Below are positions 39,617 through 48,907 of a stretch of DNA of 64,000 bases, one piece after another. Position numbers and translations under genes: made by a program. Origin of the DNA: Micromonospora sp. WMMD1128 (lineage in GTDB: Bacteria > Actinomycetota > Actinomycetes > Mycobacteriales > Micromonosporaceae); NCBI RefSeq assembly GCF_027497235.1, contig NZ_CP114902.1, positions 2,431,501 to 2,495,500 on the forward strand. Reading direction: 5' to 3'. The notes beneath the pieces are model-generated. The model had not been told where the DNA came from, searched no databases, and saw nothing but the letters and a program-made list of their open reading frames with translations. Numbering within the stretch: the first letter of the stretch is position 1; every line of letters begins with the position of its first letter.

Positions 39617-41155
39617 ATGACGGGTGACCGTCCGGTCCTGACCATGACCGGAATCAGCAAGTCCTTCCCCGGCGTCCGCGCGCTGCACGACGTCGACTTC
39701 CGGCTGTTCCCGGGCGAGGTCCACGCGCTCATGGGTGAGAACGGCGCCGGCAAGTCCACCCTGATCAAGGTGTTGACGGGCGTCTACGGCACCGACGCCG
39801 GCGTCGTCACGCTCGCCGGTGACCAGGTGTCGTTCAGCGGGCCGATGCAGGCCGCCGCGGCCGGTGTGAGCACCGTCTACCAGGAGGTCAACCTCTGCAC
39901 GAACCTGTCGGTGGCGGAGAACATCTTCATCGGCCGCGAACCCCGCCGCCTGGGCGCCGTGCGGTGGGGCGAGATGCGCCGGCGGGCGCGTCAGCTCCTG
40001 GCCCGGCTCGACCTCGCCCTCGACGTCGGCGCGCAGCTCGGGACATACTCCCTCGCCGTGCAGCAGATGGTCGCCATCGCCCGCGCCATCGACGTCCAGG
40101 CCCGGGTGCTCATCCTCGACGAACCGACGTCCAGTCTGGACGCCGGCGAGGTCGCCCAGTTGTTCCGGATCATGCGCCAGTTGCGGGACGACGGGATCGC
40201 GATCCTGTTCGTCACCCACTTCCTCGACCAGGTCTACGACATCGCCGACCGCATCACCGTGCTGCGCAACGGCAGCCTGGTGGGGGAGTACCGGACCGAG
40301 GAACTGCCGCAGTTCAGCCTGGTGGAAAAGATGATCGGCCAGGAGCTGGACGTGCTGGAAGGGCTCGACGTGCAGCAGCAGCGCGCCACCGTCGCGTCGG
40401 ACAAGGCCCCGCTCGTGGACGCCGCCGAGCTGGGCCGCCGTGGCGCGGTCGCCCCGTTCAGCCTGCGCATCCACGCCGGTGAGGTGGTCGGGCTGGCCGG
40501 TCTGCTCGGCTCCGGTCGGACGGAGGTGGCCCGGCTGCTCTTCGGCGCCGACCGCGCCGACCACGGTCAGGTCCTCGTCGACGGCGGCCGGGCCCCGCTG
40601 CGTACCCCGATCCAGGCCATCGGCCGGGGGATCGGCTTCTGCTCGGAGAACCGCCGCGCCGAGGGCATCGTGCCCGAGCTGTCGGTCCGGGAGAACATGA
40701 TCCTGGCGATGCAGGCGGCGCGCGGCTGGCTGCGGCCGATCCCGCGCCGCCGGCAGGACGAGCTGGTCCAGAAGTACGTCGAGGCGCTCAGCATCCGGCC
40801 GGCGAACCCGGAGCTGCCGGTGCGCAACCTGTCCGGCGGCAACCAGCAGAAGGTGCTGCTGGCGCGCTGGCTCATCACCGAGCCGCGCCTGCTCATCCTC
40901 GACGAGCCCACCCGCGGCATCGACGTCGGCGCCAAGGCCGAGATCCAGAAGCTGGTGGTGCAGCTCTCCGACGGCGGCATGGCGGTGCTGTTCATCTCCG
41001 CCGAGCTGGAGGAGGTGCTGCGCCTGAGCCACCGGGTCGCGGTCATGCGCGACCGTGAGATGGTCGCCCAGCTCGACAACGACAGCTCGCTCGACGCGGA
41101 CCGCGTCATGCGCACCATCGCCAGCGGAACCCCCCGGGAGGAGGTGAACCGATGA
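39617..41155 (+). CDS. Sugar ABC transporter ATPase, YtfR type
   Basis: 512-residue tandem ATPase partner of the YtfQ-like binding protein. Domain 1: GENGAGKST and LILDEPTSSLD. Domain 2: GLLGSGRTE, LSGGNQQK and LLILDEPTRGIDVG. Both Walker B sites are intact, unlike the fucose-locus ATPase. ATG 39617 (MTGDRPVLTM) chosen; overlaps the following permease start (ATGA). Confidence 0.92.
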   Translation: MTGDRPVLTMTGISKSFPGVRALHDVDFRLFPGEVHALMGENGAGKSTLIKVLTGVYGTDAGVVTLAGDQVSFSGPMQAAAAGVSTVYQEVNLCTNLSVAENIFIGREPRRLGAVRWGEMRRRARQLLARLDLALDVGAQLGTYSLAVQQMVAIARAIDVQARVLILDEPTSSLDAGEVAQLFRIMRQLRDDGIAILFVTHFLDQVYDIADRITVLRNGSLVGEYRTEELPQFSLVEKMIGQELDVLEGLDVQQQRATVASDKAPLVDAAELGRRGAVAPFSLRIHAGEVVGLAGLLGSGRTEVARLLFGADRADHGQVLVDGGRAPLRTPIQAIGRGIGFCSENRRAEGIVPELSVRENMILAMQAARGWLRPIPRRRQDELVQKYVEALSIRPANPELPVRNLSGGNQQKVLLARWLITEPRLLILDEPTRGIDVGAKAEIQKLVVQLSDGGMAVLFISAELEEVLRLSHRVAVMRDREMVAQLDNDSSLDADRVMRTIASGTPREEVNR

Positions 41156-42222
41156 ACACCGTCACCGACCGCCTCCGCCCGCTGACCGGGCACCGCCTGT
41201 TCTGGCCGGTCCTGGTGCTCGTGGTGATGCTCGCCGCGAACACCGTCTACCGGCCCGGCTTCCTCGCCGTGGAGGTCAAGAGCGGCCACCTGTACGGCAC
41301 GCCGATCGACATCCTCCGGTTGAGCGCGCCGCTGATCCTGGTCGCGCTCGGCATGACCCTGGTCATCGCCACCGGCGGCATCGACCTGTCCGTCGGCTCG
41401 CTCTGTGCCATCAGCGGCGCGATCGCCTGCCTGCACATCAGTGAGTCGGCCGACCAGAACAGCCCGTCCACCGTGCTCACCGCGTTGGCCCTGGCCTTCG
41501 GGGCCGCGCTCGTGCTCGGCGCGTGGAACGGCGTGCTGGTCTCCGTCATCGGCATCCAGCCCATCATCGCCACGCTGATCCTGATGGTGGCCGGCCGGGG
41601 CATCGCCCAGCTGGTCACCGAGGGGCAGATCATCACGATCAACTCCGAGCCCTACCGGGCGATCGGGCTCGGGCACTTCCTGACCCTGCCGCTGGCCATC
41701 CTGATCGCGCTCGCCGCGGCGCTGCTGGTGGCCGCGTTCACCCGCCGCACCGCGCTCGGGCTGATCGTGGAGTCGGTCGGCGGCAACGCCGAGGCCAGCC
41801 GGCTGGCCGGCATCCGGTCGCGCCGGGTGGTCTTCCTCGTCTACGTGGTCAGCGCCGCCTGCGCCGCGCTCGCCGGCTTCATGGTCACCGCGAACGTGTC
41901 GAGCGCCGACGGCAACGCCGCGGGGCTCTGGATCGAGCTGGACGCGATCCTCGCGGTGGTGATCGGCGGCACCTCGCTGGCCGGCGGCCGGTTCTCCCTC
42001 GGCGGCACCGTCCTCGGCGCGTTGATCATCCAGACCCTGACCACCACCGTGTACGCCATGAACATCTCGCCACAGACGTCGCTGCTGTTCAAGGCCGTCG
42101 TCGTCATCGCCGTCTGCCTGGTGCAGGCCCCGGCGTTCCGGGCCCGGTTCCGGCGGCGCCGGCGCGGCGTCGAGCCCGGTCCGGCCACGCCGCAGCGGGA
42201 GAAGGAGCAGGTTTCGGCATGA
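41152..42222 (+). CDS. Sugar ABC transporter permease, YtfT type
   Basis: 356-residue BPD_transp_2 membrane permease. Family markers: [29 protein letters not shown] and VIGGTSLAGGRFS, with a basic C-terminal tail. First of two adjacent permeases that form a heterodimeric channel as in the YtfQRT-YjfF system. Coupled on both sides by ATGA overlaps. Confidence 0.92.
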   Translation: MNTVTDRLRPLTGHRLFWPVLVLVVMLAANTVYRPGFLAVEVKSGHLYGTPIDILRLSAPLILVALGMTLVIATGGIDLSVGSLCAISGAIACLHISESADQNSPSTVLTALALAFGAALVLGAWNGVLVSVIGIQPIIATLILMVAGRGIAQLVTEGQIITINSEPYRAIGLGHFLTLPLAILIALAAALLVAAFTRRTALGLIVESVGGNAEASRLAGIRSRRVVFLVYVVSAACAALAGFMVTANVSSADGNAAGLWIELDAILAVVIGGTSLAGGRFSLGGTVLGALIIQTLTTTVYAMNISPQTSLLFKAVVVIAVCLVQAPAFRARFRRRRRGVEPGPATPQREKEQVSA

Positions 42223-43211
42223 GCAGCACGTCGTTGTCCGCCGTCCGGTCCTGGCGGCCCAGCCTGCCCCGGCGACACGTCCCGGTCCTGGCCACGCTCG
42301 CGCTGCTGCTGGTCATGTACGGCATCGGCGTGTCCCAGTACCGCGCCTTCTCCAACGTCCAGGTGATCTTCAACGTCTTCATCGATAACGGTTTCGTTCT
42401 CGTGGTCGCGGTCGGGATGACGTTCGTGATCCTCACCGGCGGCATCGACCTGTCCGTCGGCTCGGTGGTCGCGATGACCGCGATGGTGTCGGCCGCCCTG
42501 CTCCGCGACGGCATGCCGGCGGCCCTGGTGCTGGTCATCGCGCTGCTCATCGGCCCCACGCTCGGGTTCCTGATGGGCTGCGCGATCCACTTCTTCGAGA
42601 TCCAACCGTTCATCGTCACACTCGCCGGGATGTTCTTCGCCCGGGGCATGTGCACGTTCATCAGCGGCTCCTCGATCTCCATCACCGACGGTTTCTGGAC
42701 CGGCATGTCCCAGGAGCGCATCGGCAACCCGGCCGGGAACTTCGTCTCGATCAGCGTGCTCATCGCGTTCGCGGTGGTGCTCGTCGCCGCGTACGTGCTG
42801 GCGTACACCCGGTTCGGCCGCAACGTGTACGCGGTCGGCGGCAACGCGCAGTCGGCGCTGCTGATGGGCCTGCCGGTCGGGCGGACCCGGATCGCCGTCT
42901 ACACGATCAGCGGGCTCTGCTCGGCCATCGGCGGCCTTCTGCTGTCGTTCTACACGCTGTCCGGCGCGCCGCTGATCGCCGTCGGCATGGAGCTGGACGT
43001 GATCGCGGCGGTGGTGATCGGCGGGACCGTGCTCACCGGCGGGTCCGGATACGTCTTCGGCACCGTCCTCGGCGTGCTGGTGCTCGGCGTCATCCAGACC
43101 CTGATCACCTTCGACGGCAGCCTCAACTCCTGGTGGACCAAGATCGTGATCGGCGGGCTGCTCTTCGCGTTCATCCTCCTCCAGCGCCTCATCGGCATCC
43201 GGTTCAAGTGA
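42219..43211 (+). CDS. yjfF: Sugar ABC transporter permease, YjfF type
   Basis: 330-residue second permease, matching YjfF in its N-terminal region ([20 protein letters not shown] then [12 protein letters not shown]) and in [14 protein letters not shown] and [13 protein letters not shown]. Overlaps the YtfT-type gene by 4 bases and is followed after 26 bases by araA, placing the whole transporter inside the catabolic operon. Confidence 0.92.
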   Translation: MSSTSLSAVRSWRPSLPRRHVPVLATLALLLVMYGIGVSQYRAFSNVQVIFNVFIDNGFVLVVAVGMTFVILTGGIDLSVGSVVAMTAMVSAALLRDGMPAALVLVIALLIGPTLGFLMGCAIHFFEIQPFIVTLAGMFFARGMCTFISGSSISITDGFWTGMSQERIGNPAGNFVSISVLIAFAVVLVAAYVLAYTRFGRNVYAVGGNAQSALLMGLPVGRTRIAVYTISGLCSAIGGLLLSFYTLSGAPLIAVGMELDVIAAVVIGGTVLTGGSGYVFGTVLGVLVLGVIQTLITFDGSLNSWWTKIVIGGLLFAFILLQRLIGIRFK

Positions 43212-43237
43212 CGGCAACTAGCGCGGAAGGCAACAAC

Positions 43238-44740
43238 ATGGCAACTCACCCCCAGCCCGAGGTCTGGTTCCTCACCGGGAGCCAGGGCCTCTACGGCGAG
43301 GACACGCTCCGGCAGGTCGCCGACCAGTCCCGGCAGATCGCCGCCCGGTTGGACGAGTCGCCGGACATCCCCGTCCGCGTGGTCTGGAAGCCGGTCCTCA
43401 CCACCAGCACGGACATCCTCGCGGCCTGCCGGGACGCGGCGGTGCAGGGCGCGGTCGGGGTGATCGCCTGGATGCACACGTTCTCGCCGGCCAAGATGTG
43501 GATCTCCGGGTTGGACGCGTTGCAGACGCCGCTGCTGCACCTGCACACCCAGGCGAACGTGGCGCTGCCGTGGGACACCATCGACATGGACTTCATGAAC
43601 CTGAACCAGGCCGCGCACGGCGACCGGGAGTTCGGGTACATCCAGACCCGCCTGGGGGTGGCCCGCAAGACCGTCGCCGGGCACGTCACCGACCCGCGGG
43701 TGGTGGGTCGGGTCGGGGCCTGGGCCCGCGCGGCCATCGGCTGGTCGTCGCTGCGGACGCTGCGGCTGGCCCGCTTCGGCGACAACATGCGCGACGTCGC
43801 GGTGACCGAGGGGGACAAGGTCGAGGCGGAGCTGCGGTTCGGCGTCTCGGTCAACACCTACGGCGTGAACGACCTGGTGGCGGCCGTCGACCAGGTCGCC
43901 GACGCGCAGGTGGACGACCTGGTCAAGGAGTACGACGACGCCTACCGGCTGGACGCCGCGCTGCGGCCGGGCGGGGACCGGCACGACTCCCTGCGGTACG
44001 CCGCACGCCAGGAGATCGGTCTGCGTTCCTTCCTGGACGCCGGCGGCTTCCGGGCGTTCACCACCAACTTCGAGGACCTCGGCGGCCTGCGCCAGCTCCC
44101 CGGCATCGCGGTGCAGCGACTGATGGCCGACGGGTACGGGTTCGGCGGCGAGGGCGACTGGAAGACCTCGGTCCTGGTGCGGACGCTGAAGACGATGGCG
44201 GTCGGCGTCGAGGGCGGCACGTCCTTCATGGAGGACTACACCTACGACCTGACGTTCGGACACGAAGTGGTCCTCGGCGCGCACATGCTCGAGGTGTGCC
44301 CGAGCATCGCCGCCGACGTGCCGACCGCGGAGATCCACCCGCTGAGCATCGGCGGCCGGGAGGACCCGGTTCGGCTGGTCTTCGACGCGGCGTCCGGCCC
44401 GGCCGTCGTGCTCGGCATGGCCGACATGGGGGAGCGGTTCCGGCTCGTGGCCAACGTGGTCGACGTGGTACCGCCGCCGCAGCCGCTCCGCCGGCTGCCG
44501 GTGGCCCGGGCGGTCTGGCGGCCCCGCCCCGACCTGGCCGGCTCGGCGGAGGCGTGGATCACCGCGGGCGCGCCGCACCACACCGTGCTCTCCCAGGCGG
44601 TGGGCGTGGAGGAGTTGCGCGATCTGGCCGAGATGGCGCGTACCGAGCTGGCGGTCATCGACGGCGACACCGAGCCGCACCGGTTCGCCGACGAGTTGCG
44701 CTGGAACCAGGCGTACTACCGGCTCGCCCGCGGCTTCTGA
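43238..44740 (+). CDS. araA: L-arabinose isomerase
   Basis: 500-residue isomerase converting L-arabinose to L-ribulose. Typical motifs: [16 protein letters not shown] at the N-terminus, FGYIQTRL, metal-binding Glu in [10 protein letters not shown] and in FMEDYTYD, His in [20 protein letters not shown]. Full length. GGAAGG ribosome site 7 bases before ATG. Last gene of the operon, terminated by a UUCG hairpin. Confidence 0.96.
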   Translation: MATHPQPEVWFLTGSQGLYGEDTLRQVADQSRQIAARLDESPDIPVRVVWKPVLTTSTDILAACRDAAVQGAVGVIAWMHTFSPAKMWISGLDALQTPLLHLHTQANVALPWDTIDMDFMNLNQAAHGDREFGYIQTRLGVARKTVAGHVTDPRVVGRVGAWARAAIGWSSLRTLRLARFGDNMRDVAVTEGDKVEAELRFGVSVNTYGVNDLVAAVDQVADAQVDDLVKEYDDAYRLDAALRPGGDRHDSLRYAARQEIGLRSFLDAGGFRAFTTNFEDLGGLRQLPGIAVQRLMADGYGFGGEGDWKTSVLVRTLKTMAVGVEGGTSFMEDYTYDLTFGHEVVLGAHMLEVCPSIAADVPTAEIHPLSIGGREDPVRLVFDAASGPAVVLGMADMGERFRLVANVVDVVPPPQPLRRLPVARAVWRPRPDLAGSAEAWITAGAPHHTVLSQAVGVEELRDLAEMARTELAVIDGDTEPHRFADELRWNQAYYRLARGF

Positions 44741-44759
44741 CCGCCGGGACCACCGCCAC

Positions 44760-44799
44760 GGGTGGCGTGCGCCGACGTTCGCGTCGGGGCGCGCCACCC
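44760..44799 (+). terminator. Terminator of the arabinose operon
   Basis: 18-bp stem (44760-44777 with 44782-44799) with one mismatch and a G-T pair, closed by a TTCG tetraloop (44778-44781). It begins 20 bases after the araA stop. Confidence 0.85.
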
Positions 44800-44823
44800 G
44801 GTTCGTGTCCGGGACGTTACGGC

Positions 44824-44857
44824 TTGACGTACGGCATGTTATCGCTCACAGTCGATG
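44824..44857 (+). promoter_or_regulatory. Promoter and LacI-type operator of CBM13-GH43 gene
   Basis: -35 TTGACG at 44824-44829, operator TGTTATCGCTCACA at 44837-44850. Bases 44833-44857 are identical to the xylanase promoter segment 26656-26680. Confidence 0.8.
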
Positions 44858-44949
44858 CATTGGGATCGCCGGCGCCTTCCGCGGGCCGTTCCGTGCTCAG
44901 CATGCGCCGCGGTTGCCGTGCGTCCGGTTTCCCCTCAGGCGGGGGCCGC

Positions 44950-44963
44950 TGTTAACGATCACA
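44950..44963 (+). promoter_or_regulatory. Second LacI-type operator at the GH43 ribosome site
   Basis: TGTTAACGATCACA directly before the AGGAGG of the GH43 gene, 100 bases downstream of the first operator's end. Two sites at this spacing could allow looping or a transcription roadblock. Confidence 0.65.
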
Positions 44964-44974
44964 TGAGGAGGGTC

Positions 44975-47041
44975 ATGGTGGCGACAGGTCGGCTGTCCCG
45001 GCTCCTGGCGGGGTTGGTGGCGATGGTGGTCGGCGGGGTGCTGGTGGGGGTGGCCCCCGGGCCGGCCTCGGCGGCGACCGTGGACACCACCGCGTACTAC
45101 GTGCTGGTGAACCGCAACAGCGGCAAGGCGTTGGACCTGTACAACCAGGCCACCAACGACGGGGCGCGGATCACCCAGTGGACGCGCAACAACGGGGCCT
45201 GGCAGCAGTGGCAGTTCGTCGACTCCGGCGGCGGCTACTACCGGGTGCGCTCGCGGCACTCCGGCAAGGTGCTGGACGTGACCGGCGCCTCCACGGCCAA
45301 CGGCACGGCCGTGGTGCAGTGGAGCGACCACGGCGGGACCAACCAGCAGTTCCGGCTGGCGGACTCGGACGGCGGCTACGTCCGGCTGATCAACCGCAAC
45401 TCGAACAAGGCGCTGGAGGTGCAGAACGCCTCGACCGCCGACGGCGGCAACATCGTCCAGTACGACGACTGGAACGGCGCGAACCAGCAGTGGCAGCTCG
45501 TCCGCGTCGACGGCGGCGGCACCCCGACCGACCCGCCGCCCGGCGGCACCTTCACCAACCCGGCGGTCTGGCAGGACTTCGCCGACGTCGACATCATCCG
45601 GGTCGGCGACGTCTACTACATGTCCGCCTCCACCATGCACTACTCGCCCGGCGCTCCGATCCTGCGCTCGTGGGACCTGGTGAACTGGGAGTTCGCCGGG
45701 CACTCGGTGCCCCGGCTGGACTTCGGCACGAAGTACGACCTGCCTCCCGGCAGCCGGGCGTACGTGGACGGCATCTGGGCCTCGACGTTGAACTACCGGC
45801 CCAGCAACCGCACCTACTACTGGGCCGGGTGCATCGACTTCGCCCAGACCCACATCTACACCGCCGGCGCGGTCGACGGCGCGTGGAGCAAGCTCACCAC
45901 CATCCCGAACTGCTACTACGACGCCGGCATGCTGATCGACGACAACGACACCATGTACGTCGCGTACGGCAACGGCACGATCAGCGTCGCGCAGCTCTCC
46001 GCCGACGGCCGCACCCAGGTGCGGGCCCAGCAGGTCTACCAGACCCCGTCGAACATCGGCACGCTGGAGGGGGCACGCTTCTACAAGCGCAACGGCGCCT
46101 ACTACATCTGGCTGACCCGGCCGGCGAACGGCCAGTACGTGCTCAAGTCCACCAACGGCCCGTTCGGCCCGTACGAGCAGCGGCAGGTGCTGCTCAACCT
46201 GCCCGGCCCGATCTCCGGCGGCGGCGTGCCGCACCAGGGCGGGTTGGTGCAGACGCAGAACGGCTCCTGGTACTACATGGCCTTCACCGACGCGTACCCG
46301 GGTGGCCGGATGCCGACGCTGGCGCCGATCACCTGGACCGCCGACGGCTGGCCGCAGGTGCAGACCGTGAACGGGACGTGGGGGGCGAGCTACCCCAACC
46401 CGCTGCCGCTGCATCCGGTCAAGCCGCTCACCGGCACCGACACGTTCGCCGGCACCACGCTCGGCGTGCAGTACGAGTGGAACCACAACCCGGACAACAG
46501 CCGGTGGTCGGTGAACAACGGCCTCCGCCTGCAGACCGCCAGCGTGACCAACGATCTCTACCAGGCCCGCAACACGTTGACCCACCGGATCCAGGGCCCG
46601 ACCTCGACCGCGACCGTCGAGCTGGACTACTCGGCCATGCGGGACGGCGACCGGTCCGGACTCGCCATGCTGCGCGACAGCTCGGCGTGGATCGGCGTCC
46701 GGCGGGACAACGGCGCCACCCGGGTGGTCATGACCAACGGCCTGACCATGGCCAGCGGCGCCTGGAACACCACCTCCACCGGGTCGGAGATCGCCAGCGC
46801 TCCGGTCTCCGGCGGGCGGATATGGCTGCGGGCCAAGGCCGACATCCGGCCCGGCTCCGGCCGGCAGGCGACGTTCTCCTACAGCACCGACGGGGTCACG
46901 TTCGTGCCGCTGGGGAACGCGCTGACGCTCAACAACGCATGGCAGTTCTTCATGGGATACCGGTTCGGCATGTTCAACTACGCGACCCAGGCGCTGGGCG
47001 GCGCGGTGACGGTGCGGCAGTTCTCGCTGACGACGCCGTGA
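44975..47041 (+). CDS. Secreted CBM13-GH43 beta-xylosidase/alpha-L-arabinofuranosidase-type enzyme
   Basis: 688-residue secreted enzyme. Signal peptide ~1-35 (GPASA), N-terminal ricin-type CBM13 (~40-175, QQWQF, NQQFRL, NQQWQL), short Pro linker, GH43 five-blade propeller (base Asp in FADVDIIRVG, modulator Asp in CYYDAGML, acid Glu in GTLEGARF), and a C-terminal concanavalin-like beta-sandwich typical of GH43 xylosidases. Start is ATG 44975 or GTG 44978, both near AGGAGG (44966-44971). Bond specificity (xylose or arabinose) cannot be fixed from sequence. Confidence 0.88.
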   Translation: MVATGRLSRLLAGLVAMVVGGVLVGVAPGPASAATVDTTAYYVLVNRNSGKALDLYNQATNDGARITQWTRNNGAWQQWQFVDSGGGYYRVRSRHSGKVLDVTGASTANGTAVVQWSDHGGTNQQFRLADSDGGYVRLINRNSNKALEVQNASTADGGNIVQYDDWNGANQQWQLVRVDGGGTPTDPPPGGTFTNPAVWQDFADVDIIRVGDVYYMSASTMHYSPGAPILRSWDLVNWEFAGHSVPRLDFGTKYDLPPGSRAYVDGIWASTLNYRPSNRTYYWAGCIDFAQTHIYTAGAVDGAWSKLTTIPNCYYDAGMLIDDNDTMYVAYGNGTISVAQLSADGRTQVRAQQVYQTPSNIGTLEGARFYKRNGAYYIWLTRPANGQYVLKSTNGPFGPYEQRQVLLNLPGPISGGGVPHQGGLVQTQNGSWYYMAFTDAYPGGRMPTLAPITWTADGWPQVQTVNGTWGASYPNPLPLHPVKPLTGTDTFAGTTLGVQYEWNHNPDNSRWSVNNGLRLQTASVTNDLYQARNTLTHRIQGPTSTATVELDYSAMRDGDRSGLAMLRDSSAWIGVRRDNGATRVVMTNGLTMASGAWNTTSTGSEIASAPVSGGRIWLRAKADIRPGSGRQATFSYSTDGVTFVPLGNALTLNNAWQFFMGYRFGMFNYATQALGGAVTVRQFSLTTP

Positions 47042-47082
47042 CACGGGCCACCGCTATCCGCCGTTGAGTCGTCCGGTAATTG

Positions 47083-47127
47083 CCCGGGGCGGGGGTTCCG
47101 AAGTTATCGGAATTGCCCCGCCCCGGG
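47083..47127 (+). terminator. Terminator after GH43 gene
   Basis: 12-bp perfect outer stem (47083-47094 with 47116-47127) and an inner 5-bp stem TTCCG/CGGAA (47096-47100 with 47108-47112), separating the GH43 gene from the LacI gene. Confidence 0.75.
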
Positions 47128-47287
47128 TTCGGCCGTCAATTCCCCGACATTCCGATGCCGCCACTCGAATGGTGATCGATCGCACCGTGACCGGCGCGAC
47201 CTCTGGCGTAGACTGTCGCCACCCGGGTCGACCCGGTCGACGGCGACCCGTCTCGGCCACGCGGGCATGTGCGAAAGTGAGGTGGCC

Positions 47288-48292
47288 GTGCGCGGTCCTG
47301 CGATGACTGATGTGGCTCGCCTCGCCGGTGTCTCGCACCAGACGGTCTCCCGGGTTCTCAACGGGCATCCGAACGTGCGTGAGCAGACCCGGCTCCGGGT
47401 GCAGGCGGCCATCACCGAACTCGGCTACCGGCCCAACCGTGCGGCCCGGACGCTTGTGACCGGCCGGTCCCAGGTGATCGGTGTGGTCGCGCAGAACACC
47501 ACGCTCTACGGTCCGGCCTCACTTCTGGCCGCGCTGGAACAGGCCGCCGCCGAAGCCGGCTTCGCGGTCAGCATCGGCAGCGTCAGCGACCTCGACCACC
47601 GATCCATCTCCGAGGCGGTGGAACGCCACCTCGCGCACCGGGTGGCCGGCATCGTGGTGATCGCGCCGGTCGAGTCGGCCGGCGAGGCGCTCGAACGGCT
47701 GCCCCACGACGTGCCGCTGGTGACCGTCGACGGCGATCCCCGCCGGCCGATCCCGCTCGTGACGGTCGACCAGGTCGCCGGCGCGCGGGCCGCCACCCAG
47801 CATCTCCTCGACGCCGGGCACCGCACGGTATGGCACGTGTCCGGCCCGTCGGACTGGTTCGACAGCGCCGGCCGGATCGAGGGTTGGCGTGAGGCGTTGC
47901 GGCTCGCCGGGGCCGAGGTGCCCCCGCTGGTCCCGGCGGACTGGTCGGCGGCGGCGGGCTACCGGTGCGGGCAGATGCTGGCCCGGATGCCGGAGGTCAC
48001 CGCGGTCTTCACCGCCAACGACCACCTGGCGCTCGGGGTGCTGCGCGCGTTGCACGAGCACGGCCGGCGGGTGCCCGACGACCTCAGCGTGGTCGGGTTC
48101 GACGACGTGCCCGAAGCGGCCTACTTCATCCCGCCGCTGACCACTGTGCGACCCGACTTCGCGGCCGTGGCCCGGGCGAGTCTCGGCCTGCTGCTGGCGC
48201 AGATCGAGTCGGCAAGCGTGGGGCCGCTGCGGCGGACCGTCGCCCCGACGCTCGTGCCCCGGCGCAGCGTCGGCCCGCCGCCCCGGCGCTGA
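47288..48292 (+). CDS. LacI-family transcriptional regulator
   Basis: 334-residue repressor. N-terminal helix-turn-helix (MTDVARLAGVSHQTVSRVLN) and hinge helix region (GYRPNRAARTL), then a periplasmic-binding-protein-like ligand domain (VIGVVAQNTTLYGP, VVGFDDVPEA). GTG 47288 has GAGG 5 bases upstream; an ATG at 47267 and GTG at 47282 are possible earlier starts. It is the only LacI regulator in the window and the obvious candidate for the 14-bp operators upstream of the hydrolase, araBDA and chvE genes. Its own upstream region shows no good copy of the site. Confidence 0.92.
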   Translation: MRGPAMTDVARLAGVSHQTVSRVLNGHPNVREQTRLRVQAAITELGYRPNRAARTLVTGRSQVIGVVAQNTTLYGPASLLAALEQAAAEAGFAVSIGSVSDLDHRSISEAVERHLAHRVAGIVVIAPVESAGEALERLPHDVPLVTVDGDPRRPIPLVTVDQVAGARAATQHLLDAGHRTVWHVSGPSDWFDSAGRIEGWREALRLAGAEVPPLVPADWSAAAGYRCGQMLARMPEVTAVFTANDHLALGVLRALHEHGRRVPDDLSVVGFDDVPEAAYFIPPLTTVRPDFAAVARASLGLLLAQIESASVGPLRRTVAPTLVPRRSVGPPPRR

Positions 48293-48667
48293 ACCCTCGC
48301 CGGGTGGCGGTCGTCAGCTCCCATCCTTGTCGGTCGGCTCCACCCTGCTCCGGCGGCACTCCGTCCGGCGGCCGACGTCCACCCGGAGGTCGTCGAGATC
48401 GTTCTGACCTCGCTACGGCGATCTGACTCGCCGCCGTGCCGGTTGGATGGTGCTGGCCCGCTCGGTGCCTTGAGAGCTGATGGCGTGAATCGACTCACGC
48501 TGTCGATGCCGGCCCACGGTCACCGGCGTCCAGCAGTTGATCGACTCCACCTCGGCGAAGTGGCGTGATCCCAGATGCCTCCACCCCGCCACCTCGGCGA
48601 AGTGGAGTTGATCAGCGCTGAAACGCCCGCCTTTCGGGACCGTGTTCCACTGAATGGGACGAAAGTA
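48293..48667. other. Non-coding stretch with paired short repeats
   Basis: No credible gene in this 375-base part of the LacI-GH127 gap. A 17-bp sequence CCACCTCGGCGAAGTGG occurs twice (48547-48563 and 48589-48605); each copy can itself fold as a small CCAC/GTGG hairpin. It is flanked by the related segments TTGATCGACT and AGTTGATCAG. Confidence 0.7.
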
Positions 48668-48715
48668 GATCTTGGTACGAAATGGCCCCCATGAGGGCCA
48701 CTTCGTACCAAGATC
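48668..48715. repeat. 21-bp inverted repeat hairpin downstream of LacI and GH127 genes
   Basis: Arms 48668-48688 and 48695-48715 pair over 21 bp with one mismatch around a 6-base loop (CCATGA). It lies between convergent genes and could act as a bidirectional terminator, but it is less GC-rich than the other hairpins here. Confidence 0.8.
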
Positions 48716-48718
48716 CCG

Positions 48719-48799
<81 letters not shown>

Positions 48800-48907
48800 T
48801 CGACCGTGGGGCGGAGCCGTCGTCGCCGGGTCGCCCGGCCCGGCGACGACGGCGTCTCCGGGGGTACGCGGGTCGGCCGCGACGGCCGGACCCGCGTACC
48901 CGGGATC

